From assembly GCA_039028975.1 (NCBI GenBank), contig JBCCHB010000020.1:62001-126000 (forward strand): 64,000 bases of DNA, in the 5' to 3' direction. Below, piece after piece: positions 33,679-42,895 of the stretch (position 1 is the stretch's first letter; the number at the start of each line of letters is the position of its first letter). Source of the stretch: JAHBNG01 sp039028975. Lineage in GTDB: Bacteria > Chloroflexota > Anaerolineae > Caldilineales > Caldilineaceae. A model generated the notes under the pieces. That model was not told where the DNA came from, made no database searches, and saw nothing but the letters and a program-made list of their open reading frames with translations. The position numbers were made by a program, and so were the translations under genes.

Positions 33679-34665
33679 CTAGGAGGCACTGGCACCAATC
33701 TTTATCCTCGGATCGATCAGCTGATAGAGTAGATCTGTGACTAGATTAGCCACAATGACCAAAACGGATGAGAAGAGCAATATGCCTAAGATGGCAGGAA
33801 AGTCCCGCCGTAAGATCGAGTCAAATGCTAGCGTACCCAATCCAGGCCAGTTAAAGACCGTCTCTACCAGTACTGCGCCCGAGAGTAGGCTGCCAAATTG
33901 AAGCCCGGCAATGGTGACGACAGGTAGGATTGCGTTGCGCAATGCATGTTTGCCGATGACCACAGACTCGGCTAGACCCTTGGCTCGGGCGGTACGAATG
34001 TAATCTGCACCAAGTACCTCCAACATGCTGGCTCTGGATAAGCGACTGTATTGGGCTAAGTAGATGATGGCTAGCGTAAAGGCGGGTAAAATGAGATGGT
34101 GTAAGATATCCAAGGTTTCAACCAGCACCGTCCCATCAAGCAGGATATCTCTCATCCCAGAGACGGGAAAAATAGGCAGAACCGAGGCAAAGAGGATGAT
34201 GAGCATCAACCCTGACCAGAAGACAGGCATGGAATACCCAATCAGAGCCAAAATGGTCACAATGTTGCTGAATATGCCCTCTGGATTCCGAGACGCCAAC
34301 ACACCCAGCACGGTTCCGCCGACTATGGCCATCGCCAGAGAGGTAATCACCAACAAGAGGGTTGGGCCTACTTTACTTACGATGAGGCCCAAGACAGGGG
34401 TATTATAAAAAAAGGAAGTGCCTAAATCGCCACGAAGTACATTGCCCAAGTAGATAGCAAGCTGGGTCGGTATCGGTTTGTCTAACCCATACGCCGCTCG
34501 AATATTAGCCAGCATCTCCTCTGTGGCCCCACCCATCTCCCCAGCAATCACCTCTGCTGGATCACCTGGAGCCAACTGGATAAGCAAAAAGTTGAGCACT
34601 ACCACAGCCAAAATAAGAAGGATGGCGTTTGCAAAGCGTCGAAGTAGCGTTTTGAATAATTGCAT
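33679..34665 (-). CDS. Peptide-type ABC transporter permease, DppB family
   Basis: This 328-residue permease shows the DppB N-terminus (ILAVVVLNFLLIQLAPGDPAE), LGTSFFYNTPVLGLI, and the coupling loop SRASMLEVLGADYIRTARAKG followed by ETVFNWPGLGTLAFD. It has six membrane segments. It starts the minus-strand transporter group. The binding protein normally found beside it is not in the window. Confidence 0.94.
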   Translation of the reverse strand: MQLFKTLLRRFANAILLILAVVVLNFLLIQLAPGDPAEVIAGEMGGATEEMLANIRAAYGLDKPIPTQLAIYLGNVLRGDLGTSFFYNTPVLGLIVSKVGPTLLLVITSLAMAIVGGTVLGVLASRNPEGIFSNIVTILALIGYSMPVFWSGLMLIILFASVLPIFPVSGMRDILLDGTVLVETLDILHHLILPAFTLAIIYLAQYSRLSRASMLEVLGADYIRTARAKGLAESVVIGKHALRNAILPVVTIAGLQFGSLLSGAVLVETVFNWPGLGTLAFDSILRRDFPAILGILLFSSVLVIVANLVTDLLYQLIDPRIKIGASAS

Positions 34666-34906
34666 GAATGGGTACGGATTGTAGGTGATGTGCGCTGCGT
34701 GTTTGAAAGTGCGGTCGTGTTTAAAACGGTCGATCTCTATTGTAACAGGGGATGATCATATGTGGGAAATATCTATCTACAACGGCTATCTCTCATCCGT
34801 CGCTCACAACACGTCCAACACGACTCCAGAGCAATTTCCGTCTCCACCGGGACAGGCCGACCAAACGACCTCAGACCAAACGACCTCAGGCTAAACGGCC
34901 CTACAG
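34666..34906. other. Intergenic region with 15-bp tandem duplication and R3 relic
   Basis: The gap upstream of dppB holds GACCAAACGACCTCA twice in tandem (34859-34888). A segment at 34701-34732 (GTTTGAAAGTGCGGTCGTGT) resembles in reverse the sequence flanking R3 copies 2 and 3. No gene is supported. Confidence 0.45.
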
Positions 34907-37036
34907 CTAGAATGTCTTACCCTTCTCTGCCATGTCAACTAACATCTGCGGTGGTGTAAAGCGCTCACCATAGACGTCAGCTAATTCTTGTGCTCTTGCG
35001 ACAAACTTCTTCACACCATAGGCATTGATGTACTGAAGCGGCCCACCATGAAAGGGTGCATACCCCCAGCCAAAGATTGCCCCCAAATTTGCGTCTGGAA
35101 CTGAGCGCAATACACCCTCTTCCAAGCAGCGAACCGTCTCAATGGACTGGATGAAGAGAATCCGATCCACCATCTCCTCTTGAGTCAACTGTTCCTGCCC
35201 ATCCATAAAAATCTCAGCCAGACCAGACCAGAGTTTCTTGCTCCCATTTTTGTATTCATAAAACCCATCCCCTCCCGCCCGGCCAGGACGTTCCAATTCC
35301 AGCATCTTGTCCAAGACTGGGAAGGCAGGATGCTCAGTCATAACCTTGCCTTCTGCATCACCGTCAGCAATGGCCTGCTGACGAACGTGGTCAGCAAGGC
35401 TGAGAGAGACCTCATCCATTAGTGCCAAGGGGCCAACAGGCATACCTGCTTGTAACCCGGCCATTTCGATGGCATGGGGGTGTTGGCCCTCATTGAGCAT
35501 CGCCATGCCTTCATTGGTCCACGTGCCAAAGACACGAGAGGTGTAGAAGCCACGGCTGTCATTGACTACAATCGGTACCTTGCGGATGGCGAGGACGTAA
35601 TCAAATGCTTTGGCTAGCGTCTCCTCATTGGTCTTTTCACCCATGATGATCTCCACGAGCTGCATCTTATCAACTGGAGAGAAGAAGTGTAGACCGATAA
35701 ACTTTTCGGGCCGGATGCTGGCTTCGGCGAGACTAGTAATGGGCAGGGTAGACGTGTTGGAAGCGAAGACGCCACGCTGGTCCATCTTGCCTTCGGCCAT
35801 CTCGGTGACTTTGGCCTTGAGGTCACGATTCTCGAAGACAGCTTCGATGATCAGATCGCAACCATCCAGTTGACCATAGTCGTCGGTGGCATGGATACTG
35901 GCTAGTACGCCGTCCATCTTCTCTTGAGTCATCCGGCCACGCTTGACCCGCTTGGCCATGATGGCGGCGATCCGCTCCTTGCCAGCATCTGCGTCTTCTT
36001 GGTTCGCGTCAGTCATGACCACGTTCATGCCAGCGGCAGCTGAAACGTAAGCAATGCCGTGGCCCATCATGCCTGCACCGAGTACGCCCACTGTTTTGGT
36101 GGTGGTAGGCGGCACATTCTGTGGCCGGCTATTCCCTTTCTTGATCTGGTTGAGTTGTGTCCAGAAGGCGCTGATCATATTTTTGCTGGTCTGTCCCGCT
36201 GCAAGATGGGCAAAGTAGCGGCTTTCAATGCGGCTAGCCGTGTCAATATCGACCTGGCACCCTTCGACCATGGCTGATAGTATGGCTATCGGTGCGGGAA
36301 AGTTGCCCTTGGTCTCTTTTCGCATCATGGCTGGGGCAACGGCCAGCATCTGGGCAATATGGGGGCTTTGGGGACCACCACCAGGGATTTTATAGCGTAT
36401 GACTGCATCCCACGGCGCTTTGGCCTCAGGATTTTCTTTGATCCACGTTTTTGCTTGGTTTATCAGGTCATTCATATCCTCAGCTAATGCATGAATCATA
36501 CCATCTTCCAGGGCCTGAGATGGCGTGTACTTCTTATTTTGGGACAGCCACTCCAGCCCTTTCTGCATTCCGGCTAGTCGCGGGGCGCGAGCCACACCAC
36601 CCCCCCCAGGCAGCAAACCCAGACCAACTTCGGGGAAACCAAACTTGATGCGGTCATCATTGAGCGAAATGCGATAGTGGCAAGCCAAAGCCAACTCCAT
36701 ACCACCGCCTAGGGCCATACCGTTAAGGGCCGCAACCACGGGCTTGCCCATGGTCTCCATGCGGCGGAAATACGCTTTGAGCGTCTGGCAGGCATCAAAG
36801 AAATTCTGCGGATCATTACCATCAAACGAGGTTTCGATATCCGCGCCAGCTACCCAAATTTTCGGCTTGCCTGAAACGAGGATGACGCCCGTTACGCTCT
36901 CGTCCGCCTCAATTTTGTCCAGCGCTTCGGTGTAGGCGCTGTAGAACAGCTGGTTCAACACGTTGGCTGAGCGATCCGGCATGTCCATGGTTAAGGTAAC
37001 AATGCCGTCGGAGTCTTTGTTGTAATCAATAGCCAT
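34907..37036 (-). CDS. fadJ: 3-hydroxyacyl-CoA dehydrogenase / enoyl-CoA hydratase
   Basis: This 709-residue bifunctional beta-oxidation enzyme has two parts. The hydratase domain, residues 1-200, includes VAGADIETSFDG, ALNGMALGGGMELALACHYR and FPEVGLGLLPGGGG with catalytic glutamates. The NAD-binding dehydrogenase, from about residue 315, includes VGVLGAGMMGHGIAYVSAAAG and IGLHFFSPVDKMQLVEI with the catalytic histidine in GLHFF. It converts enoyl-CoA to 3-oxoacyl-CoA in the cytoplasm. Two bases separate it from the thiolase gene upstream, a typical fadBA-like pair. FadB and FadJ cannot be told apart here. Confidence 0.93.
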   Translation of the reverse strand: MAIDYNKDSDGIVTLTMDMPDRSANVLNQLFYSAYTEALDKIEADESVTGVILVSGKPKIWVAGADIETSFDGNDPQNFFDACQTLKAYFRRMETMGKPVVAALNGMALGGGMELALACHYRISLNDDRIKFGFPEVGLGLLPGGGGVARAPRLAGMQKGLEWLSQNKKYTPSQALEDGMIHALAEDMNDLINQAKTWIKENPEAKAPWDAVIRYKIPGGGPQSPHIAQMLAVAPAMMRKETKGNFPAPIAILSAMVEGCQVDIDTASRIESRYFAHLAAGQTSKNMISAFWTQLNQIKKGNSRPQNVPPTTTKTVGVLGAGMMGHGIAYVSAAAGMNVVMTDANQEDADAGKERIAAIMAKRVKRGRMTQEKMDGVLASIHATDDYGQLDGCDLIIEAVFENRDLKAKVTEMAEGKMDQRGVFASNTSTLPITSLAEASIRPEKFIGLHFFSPVDKMQLVEIIMGEKTNEETLAKAFDYVLAIRKVPIVVNDSRGFYTSRVFGTWTNEGMAMLNEGQHPHAIEMAGLQAGMPVGPLALMDEVSLSLADHVRQQAIADGDAEGKVMTEHPAFPVLDKMLELERPGRAGGDGFYEYKNGSKKLWSGLAEIFMDGQEQLTQEEMVDRILFIQSIETVRCLEEGVLRSVPDANLGAIFGWGYAPFHGGPLQYINAYGVKKFVARAQELADVYGERFTPPQMLVDMAEKGKTF

Positions 37037-37038
37037 GT

Positions 37039-38262
37039 TTACACTCTCTCAATAATTGTAGAGATCCCCATGCCACCCCCCACACAAAGCGCAACCAATC
37101 CCGTCTCGCAGTCAGTACGCTCCATCTCATCTAACACGGTTCCCAGCAGCATGGCACCCGTTGCACCCAGTGGGTGACCCATTGCGATGGCACCACCGTT
37201 GACGTTCACGTTCTCCGCCGAGTCAATCTCCAGATCTCGCATGAAGCGCATAACCACCGAGGCAAAGGCTTCGTTTATCTCCCAGAGGTCGATATCGTCC
37301 GCCGTCATGCCAGCCATCTTGAGCGCTTTTTTTGCGGCCGGCCCTGGGCCAGTCAACATGATGGTGGGATCGGTGCCAACCAAAGCCGCAGAACGGATAC
37401 GAGCACGCGGCTTAAGCCCCATAGCGTTGCCCTTATCCTCGTTACCAATCAAGACCAAGGCAGCCCCGTCTACAATGCCGGATGAGTTGCCCGCGGTATG
37501 CACGTGGTTGATCTCCTCCACATGGGGATATTTTTGTTGGGCCACGAAGTCGAAACCCATTGAGCCGGGTGTTTCGAAGGCAGGGTTAAGATTCGCCAAC
37601 CCGTCCATAGTCGTGTCTGGGCGAATGTAAGCATCCCGTTCGAGGATAGTAATGCCGTTCATATCTTTAACTGGAACAACCGAGCGGTCAAAGTAGCCGT
37701 TGTCCCGCGCAAAGGAAGCCCGTTGTTGGGATTGAAGGGCAAATTTATCCACATCCTCGCGGCTGAACCCTTCCAGCGTAGCGATGAGATCAGCACCAAT
37801 ACCTTGGGGGACGAAGTAGGTTTCGTAGTTCGTCTGCGGATCAACTGCCCACGCACCACCGTCTGACCCCATGGGGACTCGGCTCAGGCTTTCCACGCCG
37901 CCAGCCACCACCAGCTCCTCCCAGCCAGAGCGTACCTTCATGGCCCCCAAATTGACCGCCTCTAGCCCTGATGCACAGAAACGATTAAGCTGCATTCCCG
38001 GCACGTCCAGATCCCAGCCTGCTTTTTGGGCCGCGGCTTTGGCGATGTCTGCGCCTTGGTCACCGATGGGGGTGACACAGCCCAAGACGACATCGTTGAC
38101 TTCCGAGGTGCCCAGGTCAGTACGCTCCACCAGTTCGTCCATCAGGTTGACAACGAGGTCGATAGGTTTGACTTCATGGAGTTCTCCGCTTGCTTTGCCC
38201 TTAGACCGGGGGGTGCGGATGGCTTCGTAGATGTAGGCTTCTTGTTGTTTCATTTCTTGCAT
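37039..38262 (-). CDS. fadA: Acetyl-CoA acyltransferase (thiolase)
   Basis: This 407-residue thiolase has the nucleophilic cysteine in NRFCASGLEAVNLGAMKV, the histidine in GGAIAMGHPLGATGAM and the C-terminal cysteine in ALCVGGGMG. The N-terminus AYIYEAIRTPRSKGKASGELH fits FadA/FadI. It cleaves 3-oxoacyl-CoA with CoA to release acetyl-CoA. Start choice among three early Met codons is uncertain by a few residues. It is transcribed with the hydratase/dehydrogenase. Confidence 0.94.
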   Translation of the reverse strand: MQEMKQQEAYIYEAIRTPRSKGKASGELHEVKPIDLVVNLMDELVERTDLGTSEVNDVVLGCVTPIGDQGADIAKAAAQKAGWDLDVPGMQLNRFCASGLEAVNLGAMKVRSGWEELVVAGGVESLSRVPMGSDGGAWAVDPQTNYETYFVPQGIGADLIATLEGFSREDVDKFALQSQQRASFARDNGYFDRSVVPVKDMNGITILERDAYIRPDTTMDGLANLNPAFETPGSMGFDFVAQQKYPHVEEINHVHTAGNSSGIVDGAALVLIGNEDKGNAMGLKPRARIRSAALVGTDPTIMLTGPGPAAKKALKMAGMTADDIDLWEINEAFASVVMRFMRDLEIDSAENVNVNGGAIAMGHPLGATGAMLLGTVLDEMERTDCETGLVALCVGGGMGISTIIERV

Positions 38263-38398
38263 GTTCTAAATCTCCTCATATGCAGATAACCACAAAGAGT
38301 GTACTTGGATAGAATAGTAACTTGCCCTGGAAAATTTGGATGCTCAATCTGGCATTTTACCTACATTCCCATATGCGTCTACTGGCTTAGCTGTTTCT

Positions 38399-39628
38399 CT
38401 AGGAGCCAGCAACAACACCATTCTGCATCAACTCTGAAATTTCCATCTGGCTGTAGTCAAGCTCAGTCAAAACTTGGTTCGTATGCGCACCCAGCGCAGT
38501 CCCCACGTGCTTATACTCCGGCGTATGATTGGACAGTCTAATCGGCGTGCCAACCTGGAGCTGTAGGGAACCATCCGCCCGTGGCACGTTGACAACTAGA
38601 TTGCGCGCCTGAGTGTGAGGATGCTCCAACGCCTCCTGAGCCGTCAGGACCGGTTCCACACAGGCGTCGAATTCCGCAAATATCTCTGTCCATTCGGCCA
38701 GCGTCTTGTCGCGGATAGCAGCGCGGATCTCATCCTTGAAGGAGTGCTGGTTATCGGTATCAAAGTTCAGACCTGGCTTGATCAAATCCTCCCGCTGGAT
38801 GGCAGTACAAAACTGGGTCCAGAATTTGGGTTCCAGCGAACCGACAGAGATAGTGCCCCCATCTTTGGTTTCGTAGAGGTCGTAGAAGGTGCCACCGTTG
38901 AGGGGCATTCGCTCTTTTTGGGGCGCTGCTTTGTCAGCTACTTCGCCCTCTGCTGCTTCTTGAGCAACGATGACATTGGCCGCGGCCATGCTATTCCAGG
39001 CCAACGAGCCGTCGTGCATGGAGATATCCACGTGAGCGCCTTCGCCAGTCTGAGAGCGGCGAATGACGGCGCTTAACAGGCCGATAACCATATGTAAACT
39101 GCCGCCACCAATATCAGCAACTTGGGTAGGCATGGGCGGGGGAACATCACCCTCTTGGCGGCCATAGTGAGCCAACATGCCAGAGAGGGCCAGATAGTTG
39201 AGGTCATGGCCAGCCCGATCCCGGTAGGGGCCATCCTGCCCGTAACCAGTGAGCGAGCAATAAATAATATGGGGACAAATGGTTTTCATGGCCTGGTAGC
39301 CCACACCTAGCCGCTCCATAACGCCAGGACGAGACTGCTCAACGATGATATCATAGCCCTGCTCAGTAATGAGCTTTTGAACAATCTTAACCGAGCCTTC
39401 CGCTTTTAGATTGAGCCCCAAACTACGCTTGCTGCGGTTGAGCAGGCCGTGACCAGCCGAAATGCCATCTTTGTCAAAAGGAGGGAGTAACCGAGTCAAT
39501 TCAGGACGTTCTGGCGCTTCAACCCTGAGGATGTCCGCGCCCAGGTCGGCCAACATCATGGTCGCGTAGGGGCCAGGGAGGAGAGTTGAAAAGTCAAGTA
39601 TTTTTAGGTGGGATAGTGGTGCTGACAT
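38399..39628 (-). CDS. CaiB/BaiF CoA-transferase family, alpha-methylacyl-CoA racemase-like
   Basis: This 409-residue family III CoA-transferase-fold protein starts LKILDFSTLLPGPYATMMLADLGADILRVE. GHDLNYLALSGMLAHYG holds the aspartate that serves as catalytic base in alpha-methylacyl-CoA racemase, so racemase activity on branched acyl-CoA is a good guess; CoA transfer is the alternative. NRSKRSLGLNLK and CSLTGYGQDGPYRDRAGHD are family hallmarks. It lies in the same-strand beta-oxidation cluster. Confidence 0.88.
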   Translation of the reverse strand: MSAPLSHLKILDFSTLLPGPYATMMLADLGADILRVEAPERPELTRLLPPFDKDGISAGHGLLNRSKRSLGLNLKAEGSVKIVQKLITEQGYDIIVEQSRPGVMERLGVGYQAMKTICPHIIYCSLTGYGQDGPYRDRAGHDLNYLALSGMLAHYGRQEGDVPPPMPTQVADIGGGSLHMVIGLLSAVIRRSQTGEGAHVDISMHDGSLAWNSMAAANVIVAQEAAEGEVADKAAPQKERMPLNGGTFYDLYETKDGGTISVGSLEPKFWTQFCTAIQREDLIKPGLNFDTDNQHSFKDEIRAAIRDKTLAEWTEIFAEFDACVEPVLTAQEALEHPHTQARNLVVNVPRADGSLQLQVGTPIRLSNHTPEYKHVGTALGAHTNQVLTELDYSQMEISELMQNGVVAGS

Positions 39629-39685
39629 TGTTCAGATCAGAAAATACCATCTTAATGCGGTGGATAATTTCGCTGCGAAGACTGT

Positions 39686-40060
39686 TTACCATCGTGCTTG
39701 GGAATAGTGATCTCGAATCATCTCATCACGCGTAATTAGAATGTCGTTATCGATGGAAGCATGGGCAACCAGAATACGGTCAAATGGATCACGAGTCCAC
39801 GTCATGGAAAGCGCGTTGGCGATAATGTTATTGAATGGTTTGGAACAAACAGAAAGCCCCATACGCTGGGCGACATCCGTTAAGATAGTGTCCACCGTTG
39901 GATTGATTCGCCCTATCTCGTGCAGATATTGCAGTTCCAAGCGGACAATAGGGGAAATGAACCACTCGTGCTGATTCATCAGCTGTTGTAGCGATACCGA
40001 AAACCTTTGTCTGTCATTGGCATGAACCCAAACAACCACATGTGTATCAAGGTAAATCAA
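39686..40060 (-). CDS. vapC: PIN-domain toxin, VapC family
   Basis: This 124-residue putative RNase starts IYLDTHVVVWVH, with the first acidic residue of the PIN site. ISPIVRLELQYL gives the conserved glutamate, TRDPFDRILVAHA the third acid and LITRDEMIRDHY the last. The TTG at 40060 is chosen: GGGAG stands seven bases before it and the PIN domain begins right there; an ATG at 40096 would add unrelated residues. It overlaps the antitoxin gene by 14 bases. The pair is embedded among acyl-CoA genes on the same strand. Confidence 0.85.
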   Translation of the reverse strand: MIYLDTHVVVWVHANDRQRFSVSLQQLMNQHEWFISPIVRLELQYLHEIGRINPTVDTILTDVAQRMGLSVCSKPFNNIIANALSMTWTRDPFDRILVAHASIDNDILITRDEMIRDHYSQARW

Positions 40061-40277
40061 TATTATACTCCCACTCAATATGCACAAGGTCATCCGGGTT
40101 GCCATTGATAACATCGGGGCGATAGACCATGTTTGCAAACTTATCAACAGGTTCAACGGGCGAAATACGCAGTTTGCGCCCACCTTTGTTGATTTCGAGT
40201 GGAATACCTGTTGTAAGGATTTCTTCTAGCAAATTATAAATGTTGCTCCGCAACTCAGTTACAGTTATCGTTTTCAT
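40047..40277 (-). CDS. vapB: Antitoxin of the Phd/YefM type
   Basis: This 76-residue protein starts MKTITVTELRSNIYNLLEEI, the Phd/YefM DNA-binding fold, with LEINKGGRKLRISPV as the next strand pair. The acidic C-terminus (NPDDLVHIEWEYNIDL) probably blocks the toxin. The ATG at 40277 gives the family-type start; a start eight codons upstream runs into a candidate operator. It is first in the pair, as is usual, and likely represses its own promoter. Confidence 0.82.
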   Translation of the reverse strand: MKTITVTELRSNIYNLLEEILTTGIPLEINKGGRKLRISPVEPVDKFANMVYRPDVINGNPDDLVHIEWEYNIDLP

Positions 40278-40289
40278 GATCAGTCTCGT

Positions 40290-40322
40290 GTGTACGTACA
40301 CCAGGAGTAATAACGTACGTAC
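40290..40322. promoter_or_regulatory. Candidate toxin-antitoxin operator: two GTACGTAC palindromes
   Basis: GTGTACGTACAC (40290-40301) is a perfect 12-base palindrome. A second GTACGTAC is at 40315-40322. Their centres are 23 bases apart, about two helical turns, just upstream of the antitoxin start. This is the expected place for autoregulation by the antitoxin or complex. Confidence 0.6.
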
Positions 40323-40386
40323 AGTTTAGATGAGATGAATAGACTTGTCAAGAGGGGCATCAGATGAATTGGGCCCAGCGACATCG

Positions 40387-41532
40387 TTAAAACCCCATCG
40401 CTCTGCCAATAATCTCCTTCATAATCTCATTGGTCCCGCCGTAAATTCGGCTGGCTCGGGCATCCGTATACATCTTGGCAATGGGGTACTCACTCATAAA
40501 GCCATAACCGCCATGAAGCTGCACACACTGATCGACGACTTTACCCTGCAAGTCCGAAAGCCAGTATTTGGCCATGGCAGCCTTTTCGGGCGTTAGGGTT
40601 TGCGCGTTGAGTTCCGTAATGCACTGATCCGCAAACGTTCGCCCAATGGTGATTTCGGTCTGCATTTCAGCCAGCTTAAAACGGGAGTTCTGGAACTTGC
40701 CAATTTGGCGTCCAAAGGCCGTGCGCTCCTGGCAATACTTGACTGTTTCGGTCAGGGCCGCCTCAGCCGCGGCAATCGACTGGATGCCAATAATTAGCCG
40801 CTCCTGGGGCAACTCTTGCATAAGATAGATAAAGCCCATCCCCTCCTCACCCAGTAGATTTTCGGCGGGGACGTGGACATTTTTGAAGAAGAGTTCGCCC
40901 AGGTCGCTGCCCTTCATGCCCATTTTACCTAGCTTGCGGCTATGGTCAAAGCCTTCCATGCCGTCTTCCACTACCAGCAGACTGATTCCCTTGTGCCCCA
41001 AATTCGGGTTGGTCTTGCAGACGACTATACAGAGGCCGGCCAATACACCGTTGGAGATAAAGGTCTTTTGGCCATTCAGAAGATACGTTCCGTCCGATTG
41101 GGGCACCGCTGTCGTCTGGATACCTTGCAAATCGCCACCTGCGTTTGGCTCGGTCATACCGATAGAGGTAATGAGTTCGCCAGAAACAGCCTTGGGAAGC
41201 CAGCGTTGTTTCTGTTCTTCACTGCCTAAGCGCGTGATGTAGGGGACTACAATATCTGTGTGGACACTAAAGCCAAGGCTGGTTACATTGGCTGCGGCAA
41301 ATTCCTCACTCACAATGGTATTGAACCGGAAATCCTTGGCACTCAAACCACCATATTCTTCGGAAACGTCCATAGCCAAGAATCCATTCTCTCCTGCTTT
41401 GCGCCACGCAGCCGGGTCGCTGATGCCTGCTTCGGTCCATGCCTGCTCATAGGGCGCTACGTCGCGCTGTATAAATTCCCGGAAGGCATCGCGAAACATG
41501 CGGTGTTCATCTTCGTACATGAATTCTTGCAT
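40387..41532 (-). CDS. Acyl-CoA dehydrogenase
   Basis: This 381-residue flavoprotein catalyses the first step of beta-oxidation. It shows GMTEPNAGGDLQGIQTTAV, KTFISNGVLAGLCIVVCKT, ERTAFGRQIGKFQNSRFKLA and the C-terminal QLHGGYGFMSEYPIAKMYTDAR. The position of the usual catalytic glutamate in YEGT is glycine (YGGTNEIMKE), as in long-chain and isovaleryl-CoA dehydrogenases, where the base lies on another helix; EAALTETVKY is a candidate. It stands with the other acyl-CoA genes on the minus strand. Confidence 0.94.
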   Translation of the reverse strand: MQEFMYEDEHRMFRDAFREFIQRDVAPYEQAWTEAGISDPAAWRKAGENGFLAMDVSEEYGGLSAKDFRFNTIVSEEFAAANVTSLGFSVHTDIVVPYITRLGSEEQKQRWLPKAVSGELITSIGMTEPNAGGDLQGIQTTAVPQSDGTYLLNGQKTFISNGVLAGLCIVVCKTNPNLGHKGISLLVVEDGMEGFDHSRKLGKMGMKGSDLGELFFKNVHVPAENLLGEEGMGFIYLMQELPQERLIIGIQSIAAAEAALTETVKYCQERTAFGRQIGKFQNSRFKLAEMQTEITIGRTFADQCITELNAQTLTPEKAAMAKYWLSDLQGKVVDQCVQLHGGYGFMSEYPIAKMYTDARASRIYGGTNEIMKEIIGRAMGF

Positions 41533-41569
41533 AAGATTGCCTCTATAACTTGGCTATACTCGACTCCGT

Positions 41570-41624
41570 TTGAGAAGGGTAGTTTCGTTCCTTTGGTAGA
41601 GCGTCGTAAAACGACTCTTCGCAA
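41570..41624. repeat. Interspersed palindromic repeat R3, copy 2
   Basis: TTGAGAAGGGTAGTTTCGTT and AAAACGACTCTTCGCAA form an imperfect hairpin of about 55 bases, followed by ACGACCGCAGCAAAGTGCG, which resembles the sequence after copy 3. Confidence 0.5.
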
Positions 41625-41662
41625 TACGACCGCAGCAAAGTGCGAATAAGTACAAGATCGAG

Positions 41663-42895
41663 CTAAAGTGACGTCCCCTCTTGATAAGAGAATGTCAAGC
41701 CTGCATTCTTCTGGAGACGCTCCAAAAGCGGCTCTCCCATGGCAATCGATGGGGTCAGTACGCCACCCACGTCAGGTGTTTCATCCTTTGCCAAACAGAC
41801 GGCACTTTCAGCAAACATCTTTGAGGTAGATCCGTATCCTGGATCCATATCACCAGTGACTTTTCCAACAGCTGTTGAGCCGTCCGCCAGGGTAGCAATA
41901 AATCGCAGGTTGTAAAAGCCCGCTTCTCGTTTAGCCTGATTGGGCCCCTCACCTGGTTTTGGCGACACCCAATCCAGCCCCTTTTTCATAAATGAGACTG
42001 ATGTTGCCAGCATCAGGATTCCCAACGCTCCAGCGGCTTGGATTCCCTTGATCCTGCCCATCAAGCCATCGCCACTCATGACGGCCTCATCGTAGCGAAA
42101 CTCTTTGCCATATAGGTATCCACCTAGTGCGTTGCTTCGACGGACGACTTTTGTGTTGATTCCCGCCATGATAAATGGGTAGATCCAACTTTTGCTGGCC
42201 TCTTCATAGACAACTTTCTGCAAGTCCCGCTCATCTGGCCCGCTCTGTTCGCCAACAGGGTTGAGACTATAAGGGTTGAGCAGAATGCCAAAGATACTTT
42301 TGTTCTTAGCGGCTTTGTCCATAACATTAGTTAAGGATGCGTATGTTCCACCACTAACGGCTCCATCAAAGGCCTTTACCCGCATCCTAATCTGCTTAGC
42401 AGGCTGGCCGCTCCTCTTTATAGCTTCTTTTTGCATAAAGAAGACACCTATGTCTGAAGGAATTGAATCAAAACCACATGTATGGACTATTTTTGTCCCG
42501 TTGGCAAGAGCAGCTTCATGGTGCTGGTCGATCATTTGACGCATCCATGGGACCTCTCCAGTTAAGTCACAGTAGTGGGTCTGATTAGCCACGGAGGCCG
42601 CAACCAACTTAGAGCCATATTTGTCATAGGGGCCAACCGTCGTGCAGATCACCCGAGTCCTTTGCACCATCAAATTGAGGCTCTCTTCATCCTGGCTATC
42701 GGCAATCACCAAAGGCACTGTATCATCTGCCACAGCGGCTCTAACCGTTTCCAGCTTTTGCTTGTCTCTGCCGCCCATTGCCCACTTGACGCCTTTGTCG
42801 ACGCCATAGATCTTAAATAGATGCTCTGCGACCAACCGCCCTGTAAAGCCCGTGGCACCCCATACAATGATGTCAAATTCTCTGTCGTTGTTCAT
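41663..42895 (-). CDS. Saccharopine dehydrogenase-like / trans-acting enoyl reductase family
   Basis: This 410-residue NAD(P)-dependent protein starts with a Rossmann fold, FDIIVWGATGFTGRLVAEHL. CTTVGPYDKYGSKLVAASV, HYCDLTGEVPWM and HTCGFDSIPSDIGVFF are characteristic of the trans-acting enoyl reductases and related saccharopine dehydrogenase-like proteins that act on lipids. A hydrophobic stretch (AAGALGILMLATSVSF) may touch the membrane. It probably reduces a lipid-linked substrate; exact chemistry is unknown. It is the most upstream gene of the acyl-CoA group. Confidence 0.87.
   Translation of the reverse strand: MNNDREFDIIVWGATGFTGRLVAEHLFKIYGVDKGVKWAMGGRDKQKLETVRAAVADDTVPLVIADSQDEESLNLMVQRTRVICTTVGPYDKYGSKLVAASVANQTHYCDLTGEVPWMRQMIDQHHEAALANGTKIVHTCGFDSIPSDIGVFFMQKEAIKRSGQPAKQIRMRVKAFDGAVSGGTYASLTNVMDKAAKNKSIFGILLNPYSLNPVGEQSGPDERDLQKVVYEEASKSWIYPFIMAGINTKVVRRSNALGGYLYGKEFRYDEAVMSGDGLMGRIKGIQAAGALGILMLATSVSFMKKGLDWVSPKPGEGPNQAKREAGFYNLRFIATLADGSTAVGKVTGDMDPGYGSTSKMFAESAVCLAKDETPDVGGVLTPSIAMGEPLLERLQKNAGLTFSYQEGTSL

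Noticed and set aside
40061..40183. Longer start for the PIN-domain toxin
   Set aside because: Residues before the TTG at 40060 overlap the antitoxin in another frame, and GGGAG supports the TTG.
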